Shown: positions 1-9,159 of the stretch, in pieces
How the letters are laid out: every line of letters starts with the position of its first letter
Numbering within the stretch: position 1 is the stretch's first letter
Source of the DNA: Paenibacillus pini JCM 16418
Lineage (GTDB): Bacteria; Bacillota; Bacilli; Paenibacillales; Paenibacillaceae
Length of the DNA: 64,000 nt
Assembly (NCBI RefSeq): GCF_000576305.1
Contig: NZ_BAVZ01000004.1
Location: 248,001 to 312,000 of the forward strand
Direction of reading: 5' to 3'
Translations under genes and position numbers: made by a program
The notes under the pieces: model-generated
Database searches by the model: none
The model's input: only the letters and a program-made list of their open reading frames with translations
What the model was told of the DNA's origin: nothing

Positions 1-292
1 CCTTCGAAGGTATTTTTCCAATTTCATCCATTACGGTTTGAATCGTAAATTCTGATACAGAGGTTGTATCTGTCAATCCGTCTATATAAACAAAAGCTAC
101 CGTTAAGTTTGGAGTTCCAGATACGATCTCTCGAGTAACTAGATCGTTGCTGTTACCAAGGTCCTCTTTCAGTTTTTTCAAATTCTTCTTGATATCACAA
201 TCCATCTGCTCATTCTCAAAAGATCCGAAGTAGGGCTGATCCTTCTGCTGCATTTTCTTAGATCGTTTTTGAGAATTAGATGTGCCAGTCAC
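1..292 (-). CDS. Spore germination protein, GerA family (N-terminal part, runs off window)
   Basis: The reading frame is open from a GTG start at 292 to the left edge, so only about 97 N-terminal residues are present. The start is preceded by a purine-rich AAGGTGGGGA. After a lysine/glutamine-rich head comes the segment DLVTREI..., then VAFVYIDGLTD, typical of the N-terminal domain of GerA-type germinant receptor subunits (GerAA, GerKA, SpoVAF). These inner-membrane proteins sense nutrients in the dormant spore. A second, complete gerA lies at 9160-10590. An ATG at 253 is an alternative start but lacks a good Shine-Dalgarno. Subfamily cannot be assigned from this fragment. Confidence 0.75.
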   Translation of the reverse strand, partial: MTGTSNSQKRSKKMQQKDQPYFGSFENEQMDCDIKKNLKKLKEDLGNSNDLVTREIVSGTPNLTVAFVYIDGLTDTTSVSEFTIQTVMDEIGKIPSK

Positions 293-378
293 GGAAGTCC
301 CCACCTTGTTGTTTGATACTTGTTATGATTCCCAAATTCAAATCAATAATCCAATTTTATGCATTTGTGTAGCAACGT

Positions 379-408
379 AAAAAAGACGGGAGCAATCGCT
401 CTCCGTCT
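379..408 (-). terminator. Rho-independent terminator after the NarL-type two-component operon
   Basis: On the minus strand a GC-rich stem (GACGG-A-GAGC / GCTC-CCGTC with a GATT loop) is followed directly by six T. It lies just downstream of the response regulator stop at 423. Confidence 0.85.
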
Positions 409-422
409 GTAAACAGTATTTT

Positions 423-1097
423 TTATTCTTTCCGCCTATTAAACAAACCTTGCTTACGGCTCGCAAGTCCCTTTTCCATTGCATATCGGGTCAATTGAAC
501 TCGGTTCTCCAGATGAAGCTTCTGTAAAATATTCTTCAAGTGATTCTTAACTGTCTGATCGGATATATGGAGCTGGCTTCCAATCTCTTTATTCGTAAGA
601 CCTGATGAAACCCAGCTTAAAATTTCACGTTCGCGTGTCGTCAGCGTCTCATGCTGTTCTCTGCTCGGAAGAGATAAAGGGAATTCCTGTAGTATTCGAG
701 TAGCTAACTCTCGGCTCAGCGCGGCTTCATCACTCATCATTGCGCGTAAATATTCAATCCATGTTGATGATGATAAATTTTTAAGCAAATATCCCTGAGC
801 TCCCTGTTTCAGAGCCTCAAATAAATAAGAAGCATCATCGGAGACAGTCATCATTACGATTTTGACATAGGGGTATCGCAGCTTAATCTGCCTTGTTGCT
901 TCAAGTCCCCCCATCCCTTGCATTTGAATGTCCATCAGAATTAAGTCTGGCATAAGACTATCCGTGAGCTTCAGTGCCTCCTCACCACTCTGTGCCATGC
1001 CAACAATTTCGAATGTCTGATCGGCAGCCAGTATTTCAGACACCGCTTCTCTCGCATGAGCTGAATCATCTGTTACTAGCACTCTGAATGAATTCAC
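423..1097 (-). CDS. NarL/LuxR-family response regulator
   Basis: A 224-residue DNA-binding response regulator. Residues about 5-120 form the receiver domain, with the DD acidic pair near residue 10, the phosphoacceptor in LILMDIQM near residue 56 and KQGAQGYLLK at the end. Residues about 145-215 form a LuxR-type HTH (LTTREREILSWVSSGLTNKE, then VKNHLKNILQKL). It starts with GTG overlapping the histidine kinase stop by 4 bases (GTGA), which indicates translational coupling. Cognate partner is the kinase at 1094-1930. The target is unknown; LiaR, DegU and DesR relatives control envelope or membrane stress, but nothing here identifies the stimulus. Confidence 0.93.
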   Translation of the reverse strand: MNSFRVLVTDDSAHAREAVSEILAADQTFEIVGMAQSGEEALKLTDSLMPDLILMDIQMQGMGGLEATRQIKLRYPYVKIVMMTVSDDASYLFEALKQGAQGYLLKNLSSSTWIEYLRAMMSDEAALSRELATRILQEFPLSLPSREQHETLTTREREILSWVSSGLTNKEIGSQLHISDQTVKNHLKNILQKLHLENRVQLTRYAMEKGLASRKQGLFNRRKE

Positions 1098-1930
1098 AGA
1101 GAATCAGCCTCCTTATTAATTTCGATCCGACTTCCACGTTCCAATGCTATGATTTTTATACCCCATTGTAATTCTTCTGCCCGTTCTTTCATTATGCGTA
1201 GTCCATAACGATCACTCAAATCGAAAGGATTCTGGGTTATTCCTTTGCCATTATCATCAATGTGAACCTGCCAAGATTGACCTTCACCTTGCCCACTTAC
1301 AGCTACTTGCGTAGCTTGAGCATGTTTATGAATATTCATTAGAGCTTCACGAATACATGCAAGCAGCTCCACTTTCTCCTTGGTACTCAGCACTGTGTCT
1401 GGAATGGACCACTCGATTCTAGGGGATACCAGCGTCTCTTTAGCCGTATGTTCAATTCTAGACTTCATGGTATCTTCATAAACAGGCTCATGAATTGCAG
1501 ATGGAAAGCGTAAATTTGCGATGGATTGACGCACATATCGGTTCACTTCATGTACCGTTTTGCGAATATCCCGAAAACGCTCCTGTTCTGAAAGACTGGA
1601 CTTCCCAGATTCGGCCTTGTCAATTTTGACAGACAATAAAAATAAGGATTGTGCGATTCCATCGTGCAGCTCGCGTGCGATAAGATCTCTTGCCTGAACG
1701 GAAGCCTTCTCGGCTCGTTCCTTATTTAATTCTTCCTGCACATGTTCAAGTAACCGAAATAAGCGGCTGAGTAACGTAATACTGATTAAAAATACAAAAA
1801 TTGGAGATAAGATATTACCAGCATCCATTGAAATATAAGGCATCAAGAACGTATGTCGCATATATTCCCATAACCCTACCGCTAGCGTGGGCAGAATGAT
1901 AATCATCCACTTTATTTGTTTATATGACAT
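1094..1930 (-). CDS. DesK/NarX-type sensor histidine kinase
   Basis: The start is placed at ATG 1930 because GGAGG sits five bases upstream; an in-frame extension to 2026 lacks a ribosome site. The protein (about 278 aa) begins with two hydrophobic segments, has a short linker helix, then a HisKA_3 dimerisation motif ARELHDGIAQSLF carrying the phosphorylated His. A HATPase domain follows (NIHKHAQA N-box, DDNGKGI G1 box, YGLRIMKERAE G2 region). It should phosphorylate the overlapping NarL-type regulator downstream. The small membrane sensor with no extracytoplasmic domain suggests intramembrane sensing, as in LiaS or DesK. Confidence 0.92.
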   Translation of the reverse strand: MSYKQIKWMIIILPTLAVGLWEYMRHTFLMPYISMDAGNILSPIFVFLISITLLSRLFRLLEHVQEELNKERAEKASVQARDLIARELHDGIAQSLFLLSVKIDKAESGKSSLSEQERFRDIRKTVHEVNRYVRQSIANLRFPSAIHEPVYEDTMKSRIEHTAKETLVSPRIEWSIPDTVLSTKEKVELLACIREALMNIHKHAQATQVAVSGQGEGQSWQVHIDDNGKGITQNPFDLSDRYGLRIMKERAEELQWGIKIIALERGSRIEINKEADSL

Positions 1931-2123
1931 TGCTTCCTCCTGAAATTCATGAGTTAAATTCCGTAAATAATTCCTATCGTATATTGTAGCATGAGCTGAG
2001 CGATTCACGCTTTCTTGATTCGACAAATGAATGATCGATGTATGCTAATAGCCACAATTTCACATACTACAAAACGGACTTTATCTTCGGACCTTAATTG
2101 TTCTTTACACACGGGAGGGCACT

Positions 2124-2897
2124 ATGCATAAACGGCTGCGCAAACTAGTATTATGGACGGCTTCATTCACAGTATTCATCTGTTTCACACCTGGACATGT
2201 GGAGTCCACTGGATCACCCAAAACCCAGAAGGGCCGGGAATACTATGAGAAAACTGGCGATGTTACATGGGAATATCCTTCGCAAAAGAATATGATCGCA
2301 CTTACCTTCGATGATGGACCCGATCCAGTCGATACACCTCAAATTTTAGACTTATTAAAAAAATACAATGCCAAATCCACATTCTTTGTCGTTGGCAAGC
2401 AAGTCGATGAGCATCCTGAAGTTGCTAGACGTCAAGTGGCAGAGGGGCATGAGCTGGCGAATCATACATATACGCATGCCTATTTCACTAGAAATAGCTC
2501 TGTTGCTAGTATTCGTAATGAAATGGAAAAAACGCAACAATCGATAATTAAAGTTACGGGACAGAAATCATATTTATTCCGTCCACCAGGCGGATTCTAT
2601 AGTGATCGTATGATTGATACATGCAGAAAAGACGGCTATTTGGTCGTAATGTGGTCTTGGCATCAGGACACTTGGGATTGGAATCGCCCCGGCGTTCATA
2701 AAATAGTAAACAAAGTGCTGAATAATGCTCGTAGTGGGGATATCGTCCTGATGCATGACCATGTAGAGGGTAAATCGCAAACGATCGAAGCACTCAAGCA
2801 AATATTGCCTGAGCTTCAAAAGAGGGGTTTTCGCTTTGTCACCGTATCTGAGCTTGCGGGTCGGCATATTCCCCATGATGCTTCACAAGTCCATTAA
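2124..2897 (+). CDS. Polysaccharide deacetylase (NodB/CE4 family), secreted
   Basis: A 257-residue CE4 deacetylase with an N-terminal hydrophobic signal or anchor (about 7-22). NodB motif 1 is TFDDGP at 61-66 (catalytic base and metal Asp), motif 2 is NHTYTH with metal ligands H114 and H118, motif 3 is RPPGGFYS, and a WHQDTWDW segment and LMHDH form the rest of the active site. It removes N-acetyl groups from peptidoglycan or another amino sugar polymer outside the membrane. ATG follows GGAGGGCACT. It is divergent from the two-component operon. It may act in spore cortex or wall maturation (PdaB-like), but the substrate is not determined. Confidence 0.9.
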   Translation: MHKRLRKLVLWTASFTVFICFTPGHVESTGSPKTQKGREYYEKTGDVTWEYPSQKNMIALTFDDGPDPVDTPQILDLLKKYNAKSTFFVVGKQVDEHPEVARRQVAEGHELANHTYTHAYFTRNSSVASIRNEMEKTQQSIIKVTGQKSYLFRPPGGFYSDRMIDTCRKDGYLVVMWSWHQDTWDWNRPGVHKIVNKVLNNARSGDIVLMHDHVEGKSQTIEALKQILPELQKRGFRFVTVSELAGRHIPHDASQVH

Positions 2898-2924
2898 TAC
2901 TGTTTAATTGTAATCAACTAGCGT

Positions 2925-3568
2925 TTATTGAACATTCCATTCCGCATAGAATTCTGTAAGAAACTGCTCCATAAAGGAATGTCTCTTCTCCCCGATCATA
3001 CGAGCACTTTCCGTATTGAGTAGATTGTTAAGCTTCAGAAGCTTTTCATCAAAATGATTAATTGCCGTCCCTGGTTCGTTGCGATATTGCTCGGGAGTCA
3101 TATCCATCCTAGCAGGCTTATCTGGATTATAAATTAGATTCCCCTTGGCTCCCGCATAGGCAAAGGTTCTGGCAATGCCGATGGCTCCTATAGCATCTAA
3201 ACGGTCTGCGTCTTGTACCACGCGTCCTTCGAGGGTAGTCATCTGTGCACCCCCGCCCCTGCGTAGGACATGGTCGAAATAATTTCAATAATGTGCTCAA
3301 TCGTAGGTGAATCGACTTTGTGTGATGTAAGCCATTCTGAAATACCACCCAGAGCGACATTCTTTGATTCTACTAACTTTTCATCTGCTAAATCATGCAG
3401 AAGCGCTGCAAGTTCGCAGACAAACTCATCTGCCCCTTCCGATCTAGCTAACTTGATCGCAAGTAAAGACACGCGGTAAATATGCCACCAGTCATGACCC
3501 GATGGTTCATTCTCTAGCTCTGCTTTTACATAGTCCTTTGCAGCCATGATGACTTGCTCCTGATTCAT
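2925..3568 (-). pseudogene. HD-domain phosphohydrolase, broken by one missing base in a G run
   Basis: Two reading frames, 3239-3568 and 2925-3242, together give one YedJ/YpgQ-like HD protein of about 214 aa. The first holds the metal-binding pattern H near HDWWHIYRV, then LLHDLADEK; the second continues [27 protein letters not shown], typical of this family, to the C-terminus. The break falls at a run of five C on the plus strand (3250-3254): one extra base restores the sequence [10 protein letters not shown]. All catalytic residues are present in the joined reading. This is probably an intact gene with a sequencing indel; a recent frameshift mutation is the alternative. Confidence 0.82.
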
Positions 3569-3589
3569 CACTTCACAACCTTAAGTACG

Positions 3590-3848
3590 TTATTTTTGTC
3601 GTTCGGAGTTATATGCTTTAGACCAATGATAAGGCTGTACTTCATGCAATGCCTTAAACGTCAATTCCTCCTAAAATTGATCCTGTCTCCATGCACAAAT
3701 TCACGGAATCATTGAATACTTCAGGAGCTACGCTTGTCAAAATTGTACCATCCTCAAGAGCGACCGCGGCTGCCCCTCCCCATCCAAGTGGATATCTCAC
3801 TTCTATTAAATCAATGACTGCCTGATATAGTTGTTGTTCCAAATCCAT
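3590..3848 (-). pseudogene. Cytidine/blasticidin deaminase-like gene with internal deletion
   Basis: The N-terminus (from ATG 3848, with AGAGGA upstream) reads AVIDLIEVRYPLGWGGAAAV, then LTSVAPEVFNDSVNLCMETGS, as in cytidine-deaminase-family proteins. It then stops in frame. A C-terminal tail ALHEVQPYHWSKAYN is found immediately downstream in another frame, ending at 3590. The middle, which carries the zinc ligands (the C..HSEF and PCGxCR motifs), is absent. So this is a true internal deletion of several tens of codons, not a one-base error, and the product cannot be active. Confidence 0.75.
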
Positions 3849-4054
3849 CACAATCTTCCTCTCCACAATACAGCAATATATTATAGAAACGTAACATCAT
3901 AAGCTAATTTATTGTAACAAAATAAAGCTTCCACTTCATCTTATCTTCTTTCCGAATAGATGCTTTAAAGGAACAATGCTCTTATGTATAGAATGATTGT
4001 TTACATGACCACAAATGGTTGTTAACAAATATAACATAAGGGAGATGGGTCCGA

Positions 4055-4582
4055 ATGATCGAATCATTAAAATATCCTATAGGGCAATTCGATTCCCCTG
4101 CAGTAGTGACTCTTGAAATACGCAGAATATGGATTGAAGAGATGCGTGCATTACCCAAACAATTATCACTAGCAGTCATGAACCTGAGCCAAGCCCAACT
4201 TGATACTCCTTATCGACCAGAAGGCTGGTCGATGCGTCAGGTCGTTCACCACGTGGCTGATAGTCATATGAACAGCTTTATCCGCCTCAAGCTAGCCTTA
4301 ACGGAGGATAGTCCTTTAATTAAGCCCTATGAAGAAGCTTTATGGGCCATGCTACCAGATGGATCCGAACCAGAGATCGAGATCTCCTTAACACTACTTG
4401 AAGCGTTACATCTTCGTTATGTTTACCTTTTAGAACAACTGAAGGAAGAGCAGTGGAATCGTTCTTACCGTCATCCGGTAAATGGTGACACACGTCTCGA
4501 CATACATTTGGGTTTATATGCTTGGCACGGTAAGCATCATGTCGCACATTTAACTTCTCTGCGTCAACGAATGAAGTGGTAA
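4055..4582 (+). CDS. DinB-like metal-dependent thiol transferase (YfiT/BstA type)
   Basis: A 175-residue four-helix DinB/YfiT fold protein. The metal-ligand histidines are visible as VVHHVADSH near residue 68 and WHGKHHVAHL near residue 160. The N-terminal segment RYPIG..-like LKYPIGQF and the overall length match YfiT/BstA of Bacillus, a bacillithiol S-transferase family acting on electrophiles. ATG follows AAGGGAGATGGG. It is a single gene, convergent to the damaged deaminase on its left. The substrate is unknown; function follows from family membership, supported by FosB (another bacillithiol enzyme) elsewhere in the window. Confidence 0.85.
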   Translation: MIESLKYPIGQFDSPAVVTLEIRRIWIEEMRALPKQLSLAVMNLSQAQLDTPYRPEGWSMRQVVHHVADSHMNSFIRLKLALTEDSPLIKPYEEALWAMLPDGSEPEIEISLTLLEALHLRYVYLLEQLKEEQWNRSYRHPVNGDTRLDIHLGLYAWHGKHHVAHLTSLRQRMKW

Positions 4583-4671
4583 GATTACACTTGGTTTCCC
4601 ATCTTGCGTATGGCACCACGATTCCTATGCAATACTAATCAAAAATAATGTTCTAAGGTAAGGTAGGCGAG

Positions 4672-6816
4672 TTGAGAATGAAGCATATTGCGACCATATT
4701 TGCACGGGACATTAAAAACATAACAACAAATTGGGCCGCCTTAATCATCATACTTGGTCTCGTTGCTTTGCCTTCCTTGTATGCCTGGTTTAATATTAAG
4801 GCCTCTTGGGATCCGTATGGCAACACAAGCGGCATAGCTATTGCCGTCGCGAATGAAGATAAAGGTACTACACTTCGAGGAACACCACTTAATCTGGGCA
4901 AAGAAATCATTAGTTCTCTGAAAGATAATGAAAAGCTTGGTTGGCAATTTGTAAATAAAGAAAAGGCCATGAATGGAGTAAAGCATGGGGATTATTACGC
5001 AACCATTGTGATACCAGCTAATTTCTCTGCCACCATTGCTACCGCACTCTCGGACAATCCCAGTAAAGCGGAAATTTTATACTATGTAAATGAAAAGATT
5101 AACGCTGTCTCGCCGAAAATCACTTCTTCCGGAGCAAGTGGCATTATTTCGGAAGTCAGCAAAAATTTTATCAAAACTGCGAACGGTACCATCTTTAAAA
5201 TATTCAATGATTTGGGCATTGAGCTGCAAAATCAGCTTCCCACAATCGAAAAGGTCAAAACGCTTGTTTTCAAATTAGAAAAGAATTTTCCCGAGCTAAA
5301 TCATGCCGTAAATGTTGCTTTGGAGGATATTCACAAAACAGATCAGCTTGTAGACAAAGTTCAGAAAAACTTACCTTTAATTACCGATATTGCCAACAAC
5401 GGTAAAGGTTTTGCGAGCGATTTGGATACGTTTCTCTCTAAAGCATCCACGACTGCGCAAGACATCAGCCCTAAAGTAAAACAGGACTTGTTATTACTTC
5501 AGCAAACGGCAAACGCCGGGCAGCAGCTCACCGCTGTGCTCCAAGATTCAAATATAAACCCTGACGTCGTTACTAGTACGCTAGACCATGTATCCAAACG
5601 TATAACCCAAGGCATCAAAGTACAAGAGACCTTAATTCCGTGGTTTGAACGCCTAAACAAAATAACCGGGGACCGCATTGGCTTCGTACCTACGAAACTA
5701 AAACAATTTAGAGACAAGCTCACTCAGCAGCTATCTCTTGTAAACAATATCAATGTTGCGATTAAGAATGGCGAGCAGCCTGCCCAAGATCTTATCGACA
5801 AACTTAACCAAGTTTCAGGTGAAGCTTCGGACATTCTTACTGATATCTTAAACCGGTATGATGGAGAAATTCAGCCTGCGATTATAAGCGGCATTCAAAA
5901 AGCTGAGCAAACGGCTAAGAAAGCTCAAACCGTACTAAATCATGCTGTACAAAGCCTACCAGATGTAAAAAAAGTATTAAGTGATGCCTCTAAAGGACTT
6001 ACCGTTGGCAGCAAGGGTGTAAATGAAATCAAAAAAGAACTACTCGAAGTAGAGGCTAAAATCACAGCATTAGCCAAACGAATGCGCGAATTTCAATCCG
6101 AAGGTAGTCTACAAGAAGTGATTGATCTTCTCAAAAATAACTTTGAGCTAGAGAGCCAATTTTTCGCAGAACCCGTAATTTTGAAGGAGAATCAGCTCTA
6201 TCCCATACCAAATTACGGTTCGGCTATGTCGCCCTTTTTCTCCACCCTTTCTCTATGGGTAGGTGCGACGTTATTGGTTTCCCTTATAACTACAGAGGTT
6301 CATACGGAAGACCATACGTACCGAAGTTACCAAGTTTATTTCGGACGATTCCTCACCTTTTTGACACTAGCCCTTCTTCAGTCTGCATTGGTTACATCAG
6401 GTGATATTTTTATTCTCAAAGCTTATGTAGTAAATAAGGGCTTATTTATTCTATTGGGTCTAGTCAACAGTGCTGTATTTATGCTTATGGTGTATACTCT
6501 CGTTTCTGTATTTGGGAATGTCGGTAAAGCTCTCGCTATTGTGCTGCTTGTCTTACAGCTTGCAGGCTCAGGTGGAACATTTCCAATTCAGACCACACCG
6601 GCCTTCTTTCAAGCCATCCACCCGTTCCTGCCCTTCACCTATGGCATCAGCATGATGCGTGAAGCGGTTGGTGGAACCATTCCTGATATTGTAACAAGTG
6701 ATCTACTCATGATGTGCATTTTTGTTGTAGTCACATTATTGGTGGGACTCGCTCTAAAAAAACCCATTAACCGTTTGTCTGCCGGACTCGTTAAGAAGCA
6801 AAAGAAAGCCAATTGA
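4672..6816 (+). CDS. YhgE/Pip domain protein (ABC-2-like exporter subunit, EsaA-related)
   Basis: A 714-residue membrane protein. One TM segment lies near residues 17-37, followed by the YhgE/Pip N-terminal domain (WFNIKASWDPYGNTSGIAIAVAN). Then comes a long extracytoplasmic helical region (about 200-490), and five or six C-terminal TM segments begin near 520 (SPFFSTLSLWVGATLLVS). The family includes phage infection protein Pip and the EsaA subunit of type VII secretion, but no EssC, WXG100 or EsaB genes are present, so a T7SS role is not supported. TTG 4672 has the better-spaced AAGG; ATG 4678 is the alternative. A bidirectional terminator follows. Confidence 0.85.
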   Translation: MRMKHIATIFARDIKNITTNWAALIIILGLVALPSLYAWFNIKASWDPYGNTSGIAIAVANEDKGTTLRGTPLNLGKEIISSLKDNEKLGWQFVNKEKAMNGVKHGDYYATIVIPANFSATIATALSDNPSKAEILYYVNEKINAVSPKITSSGASGIISEVSKNFIKTANGTIFKIFNDLGIELQNQLPTIEKVKTLVFKLEKNFPELNHAVNVALEDIHKTDQLVDKVQKNLPLITDIANNGKGFASDLDTFLSKASTTAQDISPKVKQDLLLLQQTANAGQQLTAVLQDSNINPDVVTSTLDHVSKRITQGIKVQETLIPWFERLNKITGDRIGFVPTKLKQFRDKLTQQLSLVNNINVAIKNGEQPAQDLIDKLNQVSGEASDILTDILNRYDGEIQPAIISGIQKAEQTAKKAQTVLNHAVQSLPDVKKVLSDASKGLTVGSKGVNEIKKELLEVEAKITALAKRMREFQSEGSLQEVIDLLKNNFELESQFFAEPVILKENQLYPIPNYGSAMSPFFSTLSLWVGATLLVSLITTEVHTEDHTYRSYQVYFGRFLTFLTLALLQSALVTSGDIFILKAYVVNKGLFILLGLVNSAVFMLMVYTLVSVFGNVGKALAIVLLVLQLAGSGGTFPIQTTPAFFQAIHPFLPFTYGISMMREAVGGTIPDIVTSDLLMMCIFVVVTLLVGLALKKPINRLSAGLVKKQKKAN

Positions 6817-6891
6817 TCCATTAGGATTCATGATATGGGTTCCACTCCGACTAGATTGAATCATGTCATGAATTAGACATCTACACAAAAT

Positions 6892-6946
6892 AATAAAGCA
6901 CCTATGTTAGGATACCTTTACCTAGGTTCCATCATAGATGCTTTAT
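6892..6946. terminator. Bidirectional terminator between yhgE-like gene and gerC
   Basis: The arms AATAAAGCACCTATG and CATAGATGCTTTATT form a long imperfect hairpin with AT-rich flanks on both sides. It serves two convergent genes and overlaps the stop codon of the gerC-like gene at 6943. Confidence 0.75.
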
Positions 6947-8067
6947 TTACTTGTGTCTGGAAGTTGTTGAATTTGTCCGTATTCCTTAATCTTGGTATGC
7001 ACGATACAATTCAACTTAACTTTAGGATATACTTCACTCCATTTTAGAGCATTCCACTCCTTATAATTCATATGATTTCGAATATGTTTACCAATACCTA
7101 TACTGTCTACGCCATTTGTCTGCATCGTACTGACCATTCTGTTAACCGATGCTTGAATGGAATGACTAATCTGTTTCGCCAATTGTTCGATATCGATGTT
7201 GTTCGTAAGAATTTGTGTGCCCGTGTATTCTTGAATAGAGCCTTTAAGGTAAAGATGGAGATCCACCATCCAAGAACCTTTGTTATCCTGATGAACATGA
7301 AATTTATGTCTGCTGCTTAAGGTACCGAGCATCACTGAGCTAGTTTTCTGATCCTCTTGTAGCTCAACAAATAACTCTCCTTGCTTGAAATTACCTCGTG
7401 TCATTGCAAAAATTAAATTATATTTGGGATCTAATCGTACAATATATTTATCATCCTTGAACAATGCAATTCCATCGATGATCACATTGTCTCCTGCTTT
7501 CTTAATAATAGGGGCCACAGGATCAATACCATCATCAAGTAAATCCCTAGTGAATTGATGCAGGTTAACTAACGGTATATTCTGATTCTTCAAGTTTTTA
7601 TTCAGCATATGATCCACATATTGGCTTGTCTCCGGATGACCCGGATAACTGCTAGTTAATAAATCATGTACAGAACCTGCTACTAAAGTTATTTTAACAC
7701 GTGGTGAAATGGACGGATCCCTAGCTAGATTCTGAATCAAGTCTTTAAGTCCACTACGGGCTATTTCCTCACTGTACATCGTATTCCTCAACTGACCTGT
7801 CACAATGCTACGACTTGACTCTCTAGCAATGTTAATTTTAGCTTCCTTACTTGTTTTAGCTGTACTCGTCAATATTTCATCGTTACCTTCGTTTATACTT
7901 TTGGGATTGGGTAGAGTTGCCGTAACAAGCAGTTTACCTTGTAATTGATCATAGCCAATGGTATGATCCATACCCAATTTCTCTAATACTCGTTGATTCT
8001 TTGCACAACCGCTACAAACAATAATTAAGATTAGTGTAAATAAACAACCTTTTACTATATTACACAA
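6943..8067 (-). CDS. Spore germination lipoprotein, Ger(x)C family
   Basis: A 374-residue GerC-type subunit. The N-terminus is a lipoprotein signal ending in the lipobox IVCSGC, so Cys near residue 21 should be lipidated by Lgt. The three-domain GerC body follows, with the family-like C-terminal stretch WNALKWSEVYPKVKLN. It is the last gene of the A-B-C receptor operon and its start overlaps the end of gerB. Function: outer-face subunit of a germinant receptor in the spore inner membrane, needed for receptor assembly and nutrient-triggered germination. The nutrient recognised cannot be read from sequence. Confidence 0.9.
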   Translation of the reverse strand: MCNIVKGCLFTLILIIVCSGCAKNQRVLEKLGMDHTIGYDQLQGKLLVTATLPNPKSINEGNDEILTSTAKTSKEAKINIARESSRSIVTGQLRNTMYSEEIARSGLKDLIQNLARDPSISPRVKITLVAGSVHDLLTSSYPGHPETSQYVDHMLNKNLKNQNIPLVNLHQFTRDLLDDGIDPVAPIIKKAGDNVIIDGIALFKDDKYIVRLDPKYNLIFAMTRGNFKQGELFVELQEDQKTSSVMLGTLSSRHKFHVHQDNKGSWMVDLHLYLKGSIQEYTGTQILTNNIDIEQLAKQISHSIQASVNRMVSTMQTNGVDSIGIGKHIRNHMNYKEWNALKWSEVYPKVKLNCIVHTKIKEYGQIQQLPDTSK

Positions 8068-9144
8068 GGGATTTACCTCCCTTCGATTTCTGGAATATTA
8101 GTAAAATGATCAACAAAAGAGGCAGTCCAAAAGCAAAAATAATTTGACAATAAGTCATAAACGTTAGCCAATCTCCTATTTTCATAAATGTGTCGGGGAT
8201 CGTAGAAATCATAAACGAAGCGAAAATAATCAATACGGCAAGTAGTCTCGAATTCGCTCTTGGTATAATCTGTAATAAAGATTCTCTTGCAGACCACATG
8301 TAGAGCGTGCATGTAATGATCGATGGGAAAAGAAAAAAACTAAATAACAAATTTTCTAATCTTTCGATAATGGGAAGCTGAACATAAGCTAACATGTTTA
8401 GCGCAGGAAACATCGTATGTTTCAATTGATCTAGCTAAAAAAACCGAAACTGAGCAATACGTAAGTAACATAAATAGTTACTGTCATGGCATTGGCTATA
8501 TACACTGATTTCATCCATTTCTTTCGCCGATCTACATAGGGAATTAGAAACAAGGATAACTCATAGCCTACAAAAGCTGAATACATGTGAACAGAACCGA
8601 CAAGCATATGCTCACCACCCTTAAACAAAAAAGGAGTTAAGCGAACAAATTCGAAATCACCTGAGAATACAAATAAAAGCCATATCATCCAAATAAGTAG
8701 GCAGAAGAAAATTGTAGCTGCCTTTCCTATATTGTATATGCCTTTAATAAGCAGCAAAAATATGAGTACATCAAAGGCTATATTTAGAATAAGCGAAGAA
8801 GCGGTTGGGAATGCAATAAGCTGAAACAAAAAAATGTAGAATTTACCTATTACAGAGCCAAGCATGGCTAAAAAGGCCATCATCAGAACATACATCGGCA
8901 TCAATATCCACCGAGGTATTGAACGTTCAAGAATGGTAAATATGGACTGTCCTTCCCCCATGCGATTAACGATTGATATCAGAAAGATATTAAATGTCGC
9001 AACTGCACCCAGAATCAATATGGAAATCCATCCATTGGTGCCGTAATAATTCGCTGCCAGCCTTGCTAGACTAAATGCAATCACGCCCGTTTGAGCCATG
9101 TGAAGCATGATTGCTATATGCCTTGGGTACAATCGTTCTTTCAT
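8060..9144 (-). pseudogene. Spore germination permease, GerB family, split by one missing base
   Basis: Two frames (8431-9144 and 8060-8425) join into a roughly 360-residue, ten-TM GerB-type permease of the APC superfamily. The first ends ...VLLSFGFFS then stops; the second resumes DQLKHTMFPALNMLAYVQLPIIERLENLL, the expected continuation. One additional C at 8433/8434 converts AGCTAGAT into AGC-CTA-GAT and restores the frame. ATG 9144 is chosen from the upstream AAAGGGTG; a GTG at 9156 is possible. It lies between gerA (3-base-scale gap) and gerC (overlap). GerB binds germinant in the receptor complex. This is probably intact in the organism. Confidence 0.85.
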
Positions 9145-9159
9145 TAATGAAGACACCCT

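Noticed and set aside
2355-2876. Minus-strand reading frames inside the polysaccharide deacetylase gene
   Set aside because: They are antisense shadows of a well-conserved enzyme and lack ribosome sites.
4672-6816. Type VII secretion locus (EsaA-like)
   Set aside because: Only the YhgE/Pip-domain protein is present; there is no EssC ATPase, WXG100 protein or other T7SS component nearby.
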